34,209 nucleotides of DNA from NCBI GenBank assembly GCA_948579315.1, contig CAPAOL010000038.1, positions 1-34,209 of the forward strand, given 5' to 3'. Every line of letters begins with the position of its first letter. The first letter of the stretch is position 1. This stretch comes from an uncultured Phocaeicola sp. (lineage in GTDB: Bacteria; Bacteroidota; Bacteroidia; Bacteroidales; Bacteroidaceae). Below are positions 7,277 through 15,483 of this stretch, in pieces. The position numbers were made by a program, and so were the translations under genes. The notes under the pieces are model-generated. The model searched no databases, was not told the origin of the DNA, and was given only the letters and a program-made list of their open reading frames with translations.

Positions 7277-7319
7277 ATCCCCGTCTTTCCACATTTATTT
7301 TATAGGGAAAGACAGGGAT
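7277..7319. repeat. Intergenic hairpin downstream of fhs
   Basis: ATCCCCGTCTTTCC (7277-7290) pairs with GGAAAGACAGGGAT (7306-7319) at 13 of 14 positions over a 15-base loop. Read on the minus strand it follows the fhs stop by about 60 bases but lacks a T-run there; on the plus strand a T-rich stretch follows. It probably stabilises or ends the fhs transcript. The stretch 7320-7377 shows nothing else. Confidence 0.55.
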
Positions 7320-7377
7320 TTATTTTTACCGGCGTAGCGCCAGGACAAATGTTCTTTAAGTGTATATTTAAGTATAA

Positions 7378-9045
7378 TCAGCTCAATCCTTCTATTTCTC
7401 CATCCACAATATCGATATGCAATGCTTGCGGTTCTTTAGGCAATCCCGGCATACGAAGAATTTCTCCGGCAATGGCTACAATCATTTCAGCTCCGTTATT
7501 GATTACAATATCTTTAATATGGAACTCGAAGTTGTTCACTGCGCCATAAATCTTAGGGTCGGCAGAGAATGAATACTGTGTTTTAGCAATACAAACCGGG
7601 TAATGAGTGATGCCCATTTTCTCGATCAGTTTGATACGGTTGCGTGCAATACTGCTATAAGTAATTACACTGGCTCCGTAAATATTAGTAGCCACCTTTT
7701 CAATCTTCTGCTGTATATTATCTTCTTCCTTATATGTATAACGCAGAGGTTCGGACGGATTATTTTCGATTGTATCTACCACCAAGCGAGCCATGTCTAC
7801 TGCCCCCTCTCCTCCTTCACTGAACGCATTGTTGATGGCGAAGCCGACTCCCAACTGTTCGCAATGCTCGCACAGCAATTCCATTTCTTCATCGGTGTCG
7901 GAAGCAAACTTATTGAAAGCTACGATAACCGTCTGCCCGAATGAACGAAGATTACGAACGTGCTTGTCGAGATTACGCAATCCTTCTTTTAATCCTTCCA
8001 TATTCGGTTCTTTGATACGATCGAGACTGACACCTCCGTGCATCTTCAATCCTTGTGCCGTAGCGACAATCACAGTGAGACGCGGTTGGAGCCCACTCTT
8101 GCGACATTTGATATTGTAGAACTTCTCTGCACCAAGATCGGCACCAAATCCGGCTTCTGTAATTACATAATCACCGAAAGACATTGCCAATTTAGTGGCC
8201 AGAATAGAGTTACAACCATGTGCGATATTAGCAAACGGACCGCCATGCACAAAAGCTGCAGTTCCTTCGGTAGTCTGCACTAGATTAGGATGGATAGCAT
8301 CTTTCAATAACACGGTGATGGCTCCTGCCACTCCCAAATCTTTCACTGTGAAAGGTTGGTCGTCATACGTGAAGCCCAACAGGATGTTTTCAATACGGCG
8401 ACGCAGATCACTCACATCTTTGGAAAGGCAAAGAATCGCCATAATCTCCGAAGCAGGAGTTATATCGAAACCGGACTCCTGGGTAATCCCATTGGATTTA
8501 GGTCCGAGACCGACAACGATGCTACGCAACGAACGGTCATTCACATCAAGCACTCGCCGCCAAAGGATTTCTTTCAATCCGAAACCTTTTGCCTGGTTCT
8601 GATAAAGATAATTATCGAGCAAAGCAGAAATCATGTTATGGGCAGAGGTGATGGCATGAAAATCCCCTGTGAAGTGGAGGTTAATCTTATCCATCGGAAG
8701 CACTTGTGCATATCCTCCACCGGCAGCTCCTCCCTTCATTCCGAAACAAGGACCGAGAGACGGTTCGCGAAGAGCCACAATCGCATTCTTTCCAATTTTA
8801 TTCAGTCCCAAAGCAAGACCGATAGATACGGTAGTTTTGCCAATGCCCGCTTTGGTTGCTGTGATAGCAGTGACCAAGATGAGATTGCTTTTCTTCACTT
8901 TCTCTTCATCAATCAGTTGTTCAGGGATCTTTGCGATGTAGCGACCATAATTCTCCACTTCCTCGCGAGGAATTCCGACACCCTCGGCAACTTGCTTAAT
9001 TTTCTTCAGCTCAATGCTGCGAGCAATTTCTATGTCTGATTTCAT
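7378..9045 (-). CDS. fhs: Formate--tetrahydrofolate ligase
   Basis: The enzyme makes 10-formyl-THF from formate, THF and ATP in the cytoplasm. The 555-residue protein is full length. The ATP-binding motif reads TKAGIGKTT (residues 64-72), where many family members have TPAGEGKTT, so the Pro is replaced by Lys, but the GKTT core is intact. Other marks are EPSLGPCFGMKGGAAGGG, INLHFTGDFHAI with SAHN, and a C-terminal IAGEILRMPGLP. It is divergent from aspT and convergent to glyA. In a fermenting gut anaerobe it lets formate enter purine synthesis, and PurT (27375) offers a second formate entry point. Confidence 0.97.
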   Translation of the reverse strand: MKSDIEIARSIELKKIKQVAEGVGIPREEVENYGRYIAKIPEQLIDEEKVKKSNLILVTAITATKAGIGKTTVSIGLALGLNKIGKNAIVALREPSLGPCFGMKGGAAGGGYAQVLPMDKINLHFTGDFHAITSAHNMISALLDNYLYQNQAKGFGLKEILWRRVLDVNDRSLRSIVVGLGPKSNGITQESGFDITPASEIMAILCLSKDVSDLRRRIENILLGFTYDDQPFTVKDLGVAGAITVLLKDAIHPNLVQTTEGTAAFVHGGPFANIAHGCNSILATKLAMSFGDYVITEAGFGADLGAEKFYNIKCRKSGLQPRLTVIVATAQGLKMHGGVSLDRIKEPNMEGLKEGLRNLDKHVRNLRSFGQTVIVAFNKFASDTDEEMELLCEHCEQLGVGFAINNAFSEGGEGAVDMARLVVDTIENNPSEPLRYTYKEEDNIQQKIEKVATNIYGASVITYSSIARNRIKLIEKMGITHYPVCIAKTQYSFSADPKIYGAVNNFEFHIKDIVINNGAEMIVAIAGEILRMPGLPKEPQALHIDIVDGEIEGLS

Positions 9046-9077
9046 ACAGAATATGATTAGTTTTATTTTTGAAAGAA

Positions 9078-9085
9078 CAAAAGTA
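9078..9085 (-). promoter_or_regulatory. Promoter -7 box for fhs
   Basis: Read on the minus strand this is TACTTTTG, an exact match to TAnnTTTG, 32 bp before the fhs ATG. No convincing -33 box is seen. Confidence 0.6.
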
Positions 9086-9214
9086 TAACAAAAAAGCGAA
9101 ATAGAGAAATTTAAAGTTCATCGGATATTTATATATCTATTTATCATGAACACTATAAACTCTTTTCACGCAATAACTGTTGTAAATGGCATAACCTAAA
9201 ACAACAACTTAATT

Positions 9215-10909
9215 ATGGAATGGATTATTAATCAACTAAGGGTACATCCTGAACTTGCTATTTTCCTGACGCTCTTTGCCGGATTCTGGCTGGGCAGACT
9301 CAAAATAGGGAAATTCTCATTGGGGACAGTCACTAGTGTTCTGTTAGTCGGAGTATTGGTCGGGCAACTGAATATCACTGTGGATGGTCCGATGAAAGCT
9401 GTGTTCTTTCTCCTTTTCCTGTTTGCCGTCGGCTATAAGGTAGGTCCGCAGTTTTTCCGCGGATTGAAAAAGGATGGGCTGCCACAAGTGGGATTCGCAG
9501 TATTGATGTGTATTGTCAGCCTGGTAGCACCGTGGATACTCGCCAAAATCATGGGATACCATGTAGGAGAAGCTGCCGGACTTTTGGCAGGTTCACAAAC
9601 CATATCCGCCGTGATCGGCGTGGCAAGCGATACAATCAACCAAATGGGAATCAGCGATGCACAAAAAGCAACATTCATCAATGCGATTCCGGTAGCTTAT
9701 GCTGTTACCTATATTTTCGGTACAGCCGGTTCTGCATGGATTCTGGCTTCCCTCGGCCCTAAAATGCTGGGCGGACTAGATAAGGTGAAAGCCGACTGCA
9801 AAGAACTGGAGGCTCAAATGGGAACATCGGAAGCTGATGAACCCGGTTTTTCCCCAGCTCTTCGTCCCGTGGTATTCCGTGCCTACAAAATCACCAATGA
9901 ATGGTTCGGCAAAGGAAAGAAAGTCAGTGAACTCGAAACATATTTATGCAAGAATGATAAACGGCTGTTTGTAGAGCGGATTCGTCAAAGAGGAGTAGTG
10001 AAAGATGTTGATCCGAACCTGATTCTTCGCAAAAACGACGAAGTGGTACTAAGCGGACGCCGTGAGTTTGTAATTGGAGAAGAAGACTGGATCGGTCCGG
10101 AAGTAATCGATGCACAATTATTGGATTTTCCGGCGGAAACTCTTCCCGTCATGGTGACTCACCGGACGTTTGCCGGGGAAACGGTTGCCAAAATCCGGGC
10201 ACAGAAATTTATGCATGGAGTCAGTATCCGCAACATCAAGCGTGCCGGAGTTAATGTTCCGGTATTATCCAAAACAGTTGTGGATTCGGGAGATATTCTT
10301 GAGCTCACCGGTCTTAAACATGAAGTGGAAAGCGCTGCCAAACAAATGGGTTACATTGACCGTCCGACCAATCAGACGGATATGATTTTCGTCGGGCTGG
10401 GCATTTTGCTTGGTGGTCTTTTCGGCGCGCTGGCTATCCATCTGGGAGGTATTCCTATCAGTCTTTCTACCAGTGGCGGCGCATTGATTGCCGGACTTCT
10501 GTTCGGTTGGTTACGCAGCAAGCATCCTACTTTCGGAGGTATCCCCGAACCCTCTTTATGGGTATTGAATAATGTAGGGCTGAATATGTTTATCGCAGTG
10601 GTCGGCATTGCTGCAGGTCCCAGTTTTATAGCCGGATTCAAGGAAGTCGGAATCAGTCTGTTTATTGTCGGTGCGCTGGCAACTGCCATCCCTCTTCTCG
10701 CAGGATTGCTGATGGCGAGATACCTGTTCAAGTTCCACCCTGCTCTTTCATTAGGATGCACGGCAGGAGCACGTACCACAACAGCGGCACTGGGAGCTAT
10801 TCAGGATGCAGTGGAAAGTGATACACCTGCATTAGGGTATACAGTGACGTATGCAGTCGGCAATACGCTACTGATTATCTGGGGAGTCGTCATCGTGTTG
10901 CTTATGTAA
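9215..10909 (+). CDS. aspT: Aspartate:alanine antiporter (AspT, AAE family)
   Basis: This inner-membrane exchanger imports aspartate and exports alanine. It has 564 residues with two membrane halves of several helices each (about residues 10-180 and 385-564) around a large cytoplasmic insert (about 185-380). The insert contains two RCK_C/TrkA-C-like repeats, the first near LETYLCKNDKRLFVERIRQRG and the second near VAKIRAQKFMHGVSIRNIKRAG. The membrane part carries the repeated family motifs GLLAGSQTISAVIGVASD and LSLGCTAGARTTTAALGAIQD. aspD follows 22 bp downstream, which matches the aspT-aspD pair known from Tetragenococcus. Exchange of Asp(1-) for Ala(0), coupled to decarboxylation, is electrogenic and consumes a proton inside the cell. 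Confidence 0.93.
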   Translation: MEWIINQLRVHPELAIFLTLFAGFWLGRLKIGKFSLGTVTSVLLVGVLVGQLNITVDGPMKAVFFLLFLFAVGYKVGPQFFRGLKKDGLPQVGFAVLMCIVSLVAPWILAKIMGYHVGEAAGLLAGSQTISAVIGVASDTINQMGISDAQKATFINAIPVAYAVTYIFGTAGSAWILASLGPKMLGGLDKVKADCKELEAQMGTSEADEPGFSPALRPVVFRAYKITNEWFGKGKKVSELETYLCKNDKRLFVERIRQRGVVKDVDPNLILRKNDEVVLSGRREFVIGEEDWIGPEVIDAQLLDFPAETLPVMVTHRTFAGETVAKIRAQKFMHGVSIRNIKRAGVNVPVLSKTVVDSGDILELTGLKHEVESAAKQMGYIDRPTNQTDMIFVGLGILLGGLFGALAIHLGGIPISLSTSGGALIAGLLFGWLRSKHPTFGGIPEPSLWVLNNVGLNMFIAVVGIAAGPSFIAGFKEVGISLFIVGALATAIPLLAGLLMARYLFKFHPALSLGCTAGARTTTAALGAIQDAVESDTPALGYTVTYAVGNTLLIIWGVVIVLLM

Positions 10910-10931
10910 AACTATATAAATAAATATCATT

Positions 10932-12575
10932 ATGAAAAAGAAAACAAATAACCCTGCCATTACGAAAAGTTATGCCAAGAAAATGGAAACGATCAGCCCG
11001 TTCGAGCTGAAAAACAAACTGATCAATATGGCAGATGAAAGTATCAAGAAAATAGCACATACCATGCTGAATGCGGGAAGAGGTAATCCGAACTGGATTG
11101 CTACCGAACCACGCGAAGCATTTTTTCTGTTGGGACAATTCGGACTTTGCGAATGTCGCCATGCGTTTTCACTGAAAGAAGGAATAGCAGGTATTCCGCA
11201 AAAGGCTGGAATAGCCGCCCGTTTCGAGGCTTTCCTGAAAGAGAATGAAAAAGCTCCGGGAGCTAATCTGCTGAAAGAAGGTTATAATTATATGTTAATG
11301 GAGCATGCTGCTGATCCGGATACGCTGATTCACGAATGGGCGGAATCGGTGATTGGCGACCAGTATCCTGTGCCCGACCGTATTTTACATTTTACAGAGT
11401 TAATCGTACAGGATTACTTGGCACAAGAGATGTGTGACCGCCGTCCGCCGAAAGGGACTTTTGATCTTTTCGCCACCGAAGGGGGTACGGCAGCCATGTG
11501 TTATCTGTTCGATTCTTTGCAAGAGAATTTCCTGTTGAATCAGGGAGATGCCATTGCCTTGATGATTCCCGTGTTCACTCCTTATATAGAAATCCCGGAA
11601 TTGCGACGCTATCAGTTTGACGTTACCGAAATTTCCGCCGACCAAATGACTCCTGACGGATTGCACACCTGGCAGTATAAAGATGAGGATATAGACAAGT
11701 TGAAAGATCCGCGGATCAAAGCGCTATTTATCACCAATCCGAGTAATCCGCCCAGTTACGCACTTAGCAGGGAGACTACCGAGCGTATCATCAACATTGT
11801 GAAGAATGACAATCCGAACCTGATGATTATTACGGATGATGTGTATGGAACGTTTATCCCTCATTTCCGTTCATTGATGGCAGAATTGCCACACAATACG
11901 CTTTGCGTTTATTCGTTCTCCAAATATTTCGGAGCTACGGGATGGAGAACCGCAGTGATTGCTTTACACGAAGACAACATCTACGACAAAATGATTGCCC
12001 GCCTGTCGGAGGAGCAAAAATCAATATTGAACAAACGTTATTCCAGTCTTAGCCTGCAACCGGAAAAGATGAAATTTATCGACCGCATGGTGGCTGACAG
12101 CCGACAGATTGCGCTAAATCATACCGCAGGGCTTTCTCTACCCCAACAAATGCAGATGAGTTTGTTTGCCATCTTCTCGCTTCTGGATAAAGAAGACAGC
12201 TATAAAGCCAAGATGCAGGAAATTATTCATCGCCGCCTGCATGCGTTGTGGGATAACACGGGGTTCACATTGGTAGAAGATCCGCTACGTGCCGGATATT
12301 ATTCGGAGATTGATATGCTGGTATGGGCGAAGAAATTCTACGGAGATGACTTCGTTGCTTATCTGCAAAAGACATACAATCCGCTGGATGTGGTATTCCG
12401 TCTGGCAAACGAAACTTCACTCGTACTGTTGAATGGCGGTGGCTTTGCCGGACCGAAATGGAGTGTGCGTGTGTCGCTTGCCAATCTGAATGAAACCGAT
12501 TATGTAAAGATCGGACAAAGTATCAAGTTTGTTTTGGAAGAATATGCCCAAACATGGAAGGCATCCAAAGAATGA
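10932..12575 (+). CDS. aspD: Aspartate 4-decarboxylase / aspartate aminotransferase
   Basis: This is a PLP-dependent fold-type I enzyme that beta-decarboxylates L-aspartate to L-alanine and CO2; family members also have transaminase activity. It has 547 residues, the usual size for AspD and longer than ordinary aminotransferases. Visible features are FATEGGTAAMCYLFDSL (phosphate-binding region), NPSNPPSYA, DDVYGTFIPHF, and the PLP lysine Lys331 in YSFSKYFGATGWR. It lies 22 bp behind aspT with no promoter between them, so they form one operon. With AspT it forms the aspartate-alanine cycle that generates proton motive force and consumes acid. Whether it also serves alanine supply cannot be told from the sequence. 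Confidence 0.95.
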   Translation: MKKKTNNPAITKSYAKKMETISPFELKNKLINMADESIKKIAHTMLNAGRGNPNWIATEPREAFFLLGQFGLCECRHAFSLKEGIAGIPQKAGIAARFEAFLKENEKAPGANLLKEGYNYMLMEHAADPDTLIHEWAESVIGDQYPVPDRILHFTELIVQDYLAQEMCDRRPPKGTFDLFATEGGTAAMCYLFDSLQENFLLNQGDAIALMIPVFTPYIEIPELRRYQFDVTEISADQMTPDGLHTWQYKDEDIDKLKDPRIKALFITNPSNPPSYALSRETTERIINIVKNDNPNLMIITDDVYGTFIPHFRSLMAELPHNTLCVYSFSKYFGATGWRTAVIALHEDNIYDKMIARLSEEQKSILNKRYSSLSLQPEKMKFIDRMVADSRQIALNHTAGLSLPQQMQMSLFAIFSLLDKEDSYKAKMQEIIHRRLHALWDNTGFTLVEDPLRAGYYSEIDMLVWAKKFYGDDFVAYLQKTYNPLDVVFRLANETSLVLLNGGGFAGPKWSVRVSLANLNETDYVKIGQSIKFVLEEYAQTWKASKE

Positions 12576-12651
12576 ACTAAGTAGTTTATTTTATAAATAG
12601 GAATTTTTCTAAGAAAACATAACAGAAGCGAATAGTCAGGTGGAAAATCTC

Positions 12652-12659
12652 TATCTTTG
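12652..12659 (+). promoter_or_regulatory. Promoter -7 box for the 180-residue secreted protein
   Basis: TATCTTTG fits TAnnTTTG exactly and lies 22 bp before ATG 12682. This position rules out the in-frame start at 12640, which would lie upstream of the promoter box. Confidence 0.6.
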
Positions 12660-12681
12660 TGGTAAATCAACCTTTACGAAG

Positions 12682-13224
12682 ATGAAAAAACTGATTCTAT
12701 TTCTTTCGCTGATATTATCGGTCGGTTTTGCATCCGCACAGTCGGAAATACCTTCCGATAGTATTCGTCGTGCTCCATCCACCAATATTAAAGAGTTTGG
12801 TGGCTTTCTGCTGGATATGGGGTTAATGAATGTAGCAACTCCCAAACTTCCCAAGTTTAATTTAGAGATGCCTAATATGACGAAAGATTATAATCAGCTC
12901 TTTCGTTTAAATACAGACGTTACTTATTCGCAAGGATTCACTGATTCTTTTTCTTCGTCTTCTTTCTCTGGTTTTTCCGGCTTTGGATATGGTGGGGGAC
13001 TGTCTTCTTCTCCACAGTTTATGCAGATGGGGTCTTTCAAACTGAAAAACGGAATGAGAATCAATACCTACGGAGATTATGACAAGGATGGCTGGCGGGT
13101 GCCTAACCGCAGCGCTATGCCTTGGGAAAGAAATAATTTCCGGGGAGCATTCGAACTGAAATCGGCAAATGGTAATTTCGGAATACGGATCGAAGTGCAA
13201 CAAGGACGAAATACACCTTATTAA
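12682..13224 (+). CDS. Small secreted or periplasmic protein of unknown function
   Basis: The 180-residue protein begins with a clear signal peptide (KKLILFLSLILSVGFASAQ, cleavage likely after Ala or Gln near residue 20). The middle contains a Ser/Gly/Phe-rich stretch (about residues 84-108) that is probably flexible. The end has MRINTYGDYDKDGWRVP followed by a possible beta hairpin (GAFELKSANGNFGIRIEV). I do not recognise the family. The location could be the periplasm or the outer membrane surface. The start is set by the -7 box 22 bp upstream. It has its own promoter after aspD and ends convergently toward the SDR gene. Confidence 0.75.
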   Translation: MKKLILFLSLILSVGFASAQSEIPSDSIRRAPSTNIKEFGGFLLDMGLMNVATPKLPKFNLEMPNMTKDYNQLFRLNTDVTYSQGFTDSFSSSSFSGFSGFGYGGGLSSSPQFMQMGSFKLKNGMRINTYGDYDKDGWRVPNRSAMPWERNNFRGAFELKSANGNFGIRIEVQQGRNTPY

Positions 13225-13247
13225 ATAAGGTACTTCAATATAAAATG

Positions 13248-13335
13248 CCGGAAGTCTGAAATAAAATCAGGTAGTCTATAGATTAGATCAGACAGTCCGG
13301 AATTAAATTAAGTAAGTTCGGCACAGAATTAGGAA
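13248..13335. repeat. Degenerate 20-21 bp phased repeats with an inverted repeat
   Basis: Four or five imperfect units start with AGTC or AGTT at 20-21 bp spacing between the convergent genes, the last running into the SDR stop codon. Inside, CCGGAAGTCTGA (13248-13259) and TCAGACAGTCCGG (13288-13300) form an inverted repeat with one extra base. A bidirectional terminator without T-runs is one reading; a phased protein-binding array is another. Confidence 0.4.
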
Positions 13336-14345
13336 AGCTCGAAGGCCTTATCTGCCGCACTTATTGCGTTGGCAATACGATCACACCATGAATCAAATTC
13401 CGGATCGGGTATTTGTGATTCCGGATGGGAAAGCATATAGTGTACGGCTTGTCGTAATCCGTCTGCCATGGAAGTATTGCATATAAAATCAGGAACCAAC
13501 CGCTTTATCTTCGAGTTATCAAAGACTACCGTAGCTGCTTTATCTCCTAACAGTTCACCTCTGAAATCATAATGATCGCTATGCTTGGCAAGGAAATCGG
13601 AGGCTACGTGTAATGCATTCAGAGGTTTACCCAACGCGTCGGCAATGGTTTGATAAATCTGATTCCAGGTCATGCTTTCATCGGTAGTGATATGAAAAGC
13701 GTTCCCAATGGCATGAGGGTTCGCCATCAGTCCTACATAACCTTTGGCAAAATCTTTAGAGTGAGTCAATGTCCACAAAGAAGAGCCGTCGCCGGGGATA
13801 ATAACAGGTTTACCTTCAAGGATTCGTTTTAGGATCTGCCAGTTTCCCTTATCTCCGTGTACAGATACGGGAGGTTTTGTTCCGTTGTAGGTATGGCTGG
13901 GACGGACGATTGTAACGGGGAAACCGTTTGTGCGATAGGCTGCCATCAGCACTTCTTCCGCTTCTATCTTGTTACGGGAATACTGCCAATAGGGATTGAC
14001 CAAAGGGGTGCTTTCGGTTATGCGGTAATCGGCCAATGGCTTTTGGTAGGCAGAGGCACTGCTGATAAAGATATATTGCCGCGTTTTATTCTGGAACAGG
14101 CGGATATCACGCTTCACGTCTTCTGCCGTATAGCCGATGAACTGCGCAACCACATCGTAATGTTCGGACGCGATGGCTTTTGCCACAGCTTCTTCATCAT
14201 TAATATCTGCAATGATACTGTGAATTCCCTCCGGCATCTTTTTCGAACCACGATTAAGGAGAGTAATCTCCCACCCTCTTTGTTGCGCCAATGCTACTAC
14301 ATCTGTACTGATCGTACCTGTTCCTCCAATAAATAATGCTTTCAT
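13329..14345 (-). CDS. NAD-dependent epimerase/dehydratase (extended SDR)
   Basis: The 338-residue protein has a Rossmann fold starting at its N-terminus, MKALFIGGTGTIS, with the Gly-x-x-Gly-x-x-Gly-like dinucleotide motif. ISSASAY holds the catalytic Ser and YSRNK gives the Tyr-x-x-x-Lys pair of SDR enzymes. VRPSHTYNG and GDGSSLWTLTHSKDFAKGYV follow as in sugar epimerases and isoflavone-reductase-like members. The substrate is not readable. A start 63 bp upstream (14408) is open, but it spans the likely -7 box at 14375-14382 and precedes the Rossmann core, so ATG 14345 is preferred. It is divergent from two AraC regulators, which may control it. Confidence 0.88.
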   Translation of the reverse strand: MKALFIGGTGTISTDVVALAQQRGWEITLLNRGSKKMPEGIHSIIADINDEEAVAKAIASEHYDVVAQFIGYTAEDVKRDIRLFQNKTRQYIFISSASAYQKPLADYRITESTPLVNPYWQYSRNKIEAEEVLMAAYRTNGFPVTIVRPSHTYNGTKPPVSVHGDKGNWQILKRILEGKPVIIPGDGSSLWTLTHSKDFAKGYVGLMANPHAIGNAFHITTDESMTWNQIYQTIADALGKPLNALHVASDFLAKHSDHYDFRGELLGDKAATVVFDNSKIKRLVPDFICNTSMADGLRQAVHYMLSHPESQIPDPEFDSWCDRIANAISAADKAFELS

Positions 14346-14374
14346 AAAACCTGTTTTTTTTATATTCTCCGGAA

Positions 14375-14382
14375 CAAATATA
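14375..14382 (-). promoter_or_regulatory. Promoter -7 box for the SDR gene
   Basis: Read on the minus strand this is TATATTTG, fitting TAnnTTTG, 29 bp before the ATG at 14345. The -33 region is not convincing. Confidence 0.5.
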
Positions 14383-14519
14383 TCAATTCCATCACTTACT
14401 TCCAGCAATCATTGCCATTTATTTTTCTGCCCGAAAGTTTAGTCGTATACAGATTACTGATTCTTATACCCATATTACTGATTTGCAGAATGAAATTAAA
14501 AAGATACCTTCAAATGTTT

Positions 14520-14527
14520 TATCTTTG
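14520..14527 (+). promoter_or_regulatory. Promoter -7 box for the first AraC regulator
   Basis: TATCTTTG fits TAnnTTTG exactly, 23 bp before ATG 14551. It is the likely promoter for both tandem regulator genes, because only 30 bp separate them. Confidence 0.6.
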
Positions 14528-14550
14528 TATCAGATTAATAACAGAAGCCT

Positions 14551-15453
14551 ATGGATGAAATAACAAAAATTGAAACCGTCGATCAGTATGACCAATTGTT
14601 TGGACTGGAAACATTGCACCCTTTGGTGAATGTTATCGACTTCTCAAAAGCCACTAGGTCAGTTGAATATATCCGTATGAATATCGGATTCTACTGCTTG
14701 TTCCTGAAGGATGCAAAATGTGGCGACCTCACTTATGGACGTAAGAATTACGATTATCAGGAAGGAACGGTTGTTTGTATGGCACCGGGACAAGTGAGCG
14801 GAATAGACAACCGCAACAGGCCTGCTCCCCGCACCAAGTCGATCGGCGTTTTGTTTCATCCCGATTTAATCCGCGGAACTTCATTAGGACAGCATATCAA
14901 GAACTATACTTTTTTCTCTTACGAGGTAAATGAAGCATTGCATCTTTCAGATCAGGAAAGAGAAATCGTAACTGATTGCATACATAAAATCAGGATCGAG
15001 CTGGAACATCCTATCGACAAACACAGCAAGCAACTCATCGTGCGAAACATCGAACTGCTGCTGGATTACTGTATGCGTTTCTACGAACGGCAGTTTATCA
15101 CACGCAATCAGGCGAACAAAGATATTATCGTAAAATTCGAGCAATTGCTGGACGAATACTTCCAGAATCAGGTGGCAATAACCGAAGGACTGCCATCCGT
15201 GAAATATTTTGCAGACAAGGCATGTCTCTCTCCCAATTATTTCGGAGACCTGATAAAGAAGGAAACAGGAAAAACTGCACAGGAATATATCCAGTGCCGG
15301 ATTATCGAACTAGCAAAAGAAAGGATTCTGGAAGGCGTTCAAACTGTCAGCCAGGTGGCTTATGAACTGGGATTTCAATATCCACAGCACTTCAGCCGAT
15401 TGTTTAAAAAGCATGTCGGTTGCACCCCGAACGAATATAAACAAAGAAACTAA
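14551..15453 (+). CDS. AraC family transcriptional regulator, copy 1
   Basis: The 300-residue protein has an N-terminal cupin-like sensing domain (about 1-170, including a FHPDLIRGTSLG segment and KNYTFFSYE) and a C-terminal AraC/XylS domain with two helix-turn-helix motifs (about 205-300). The first is YFADKACLSPNYFGDLIKKE. The second contains VAYELGFQYPQHFSRLFKK, ending VGCTPNEYK, a family hallmark. It is a cytoplasmic DNA-binding regulator. The ligand is unknown. It is divergent from the SDR gene across a 205-bp gap, so the SDR is a candidate target. A close paralogue follows immediately. Confidence 0.93.
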   Translation: MDEITKIETVDQYDQLFGLETLHPLVNVIDFSKATRSVEYIRMNIGFYCLFLKDAKCGDLTYGRKNYDYQEGTVVCMAPGQVSGIDNRNRPAPRTKSIGVLFHPDLIRGTSLGQHIKNYTFFSYEVNEALHLSDQEREIVTDCIHKIRIELEHPIDKHSKQLIVRNIELLLDYCMRFYERQFITRNQANKDIIVKFEQLLDEYFQNQVAITEGLPSVKYFADKACLSPNYFGDLIKKETGKTAQEYIQCRIIELAKERILEGVQTVSQVAYELGFQYPQHFSRLFKKHVGCTPNEYKQRN

Positions 15454-15483
15454 GCATTTTTGGGCTACAGGAGCCTCAACATC

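Noticed and set aside
8356..9039. 227-codon frame antisense to fhs
   Set aside because: It lies wholly within fhs, with no family match and no promoter.
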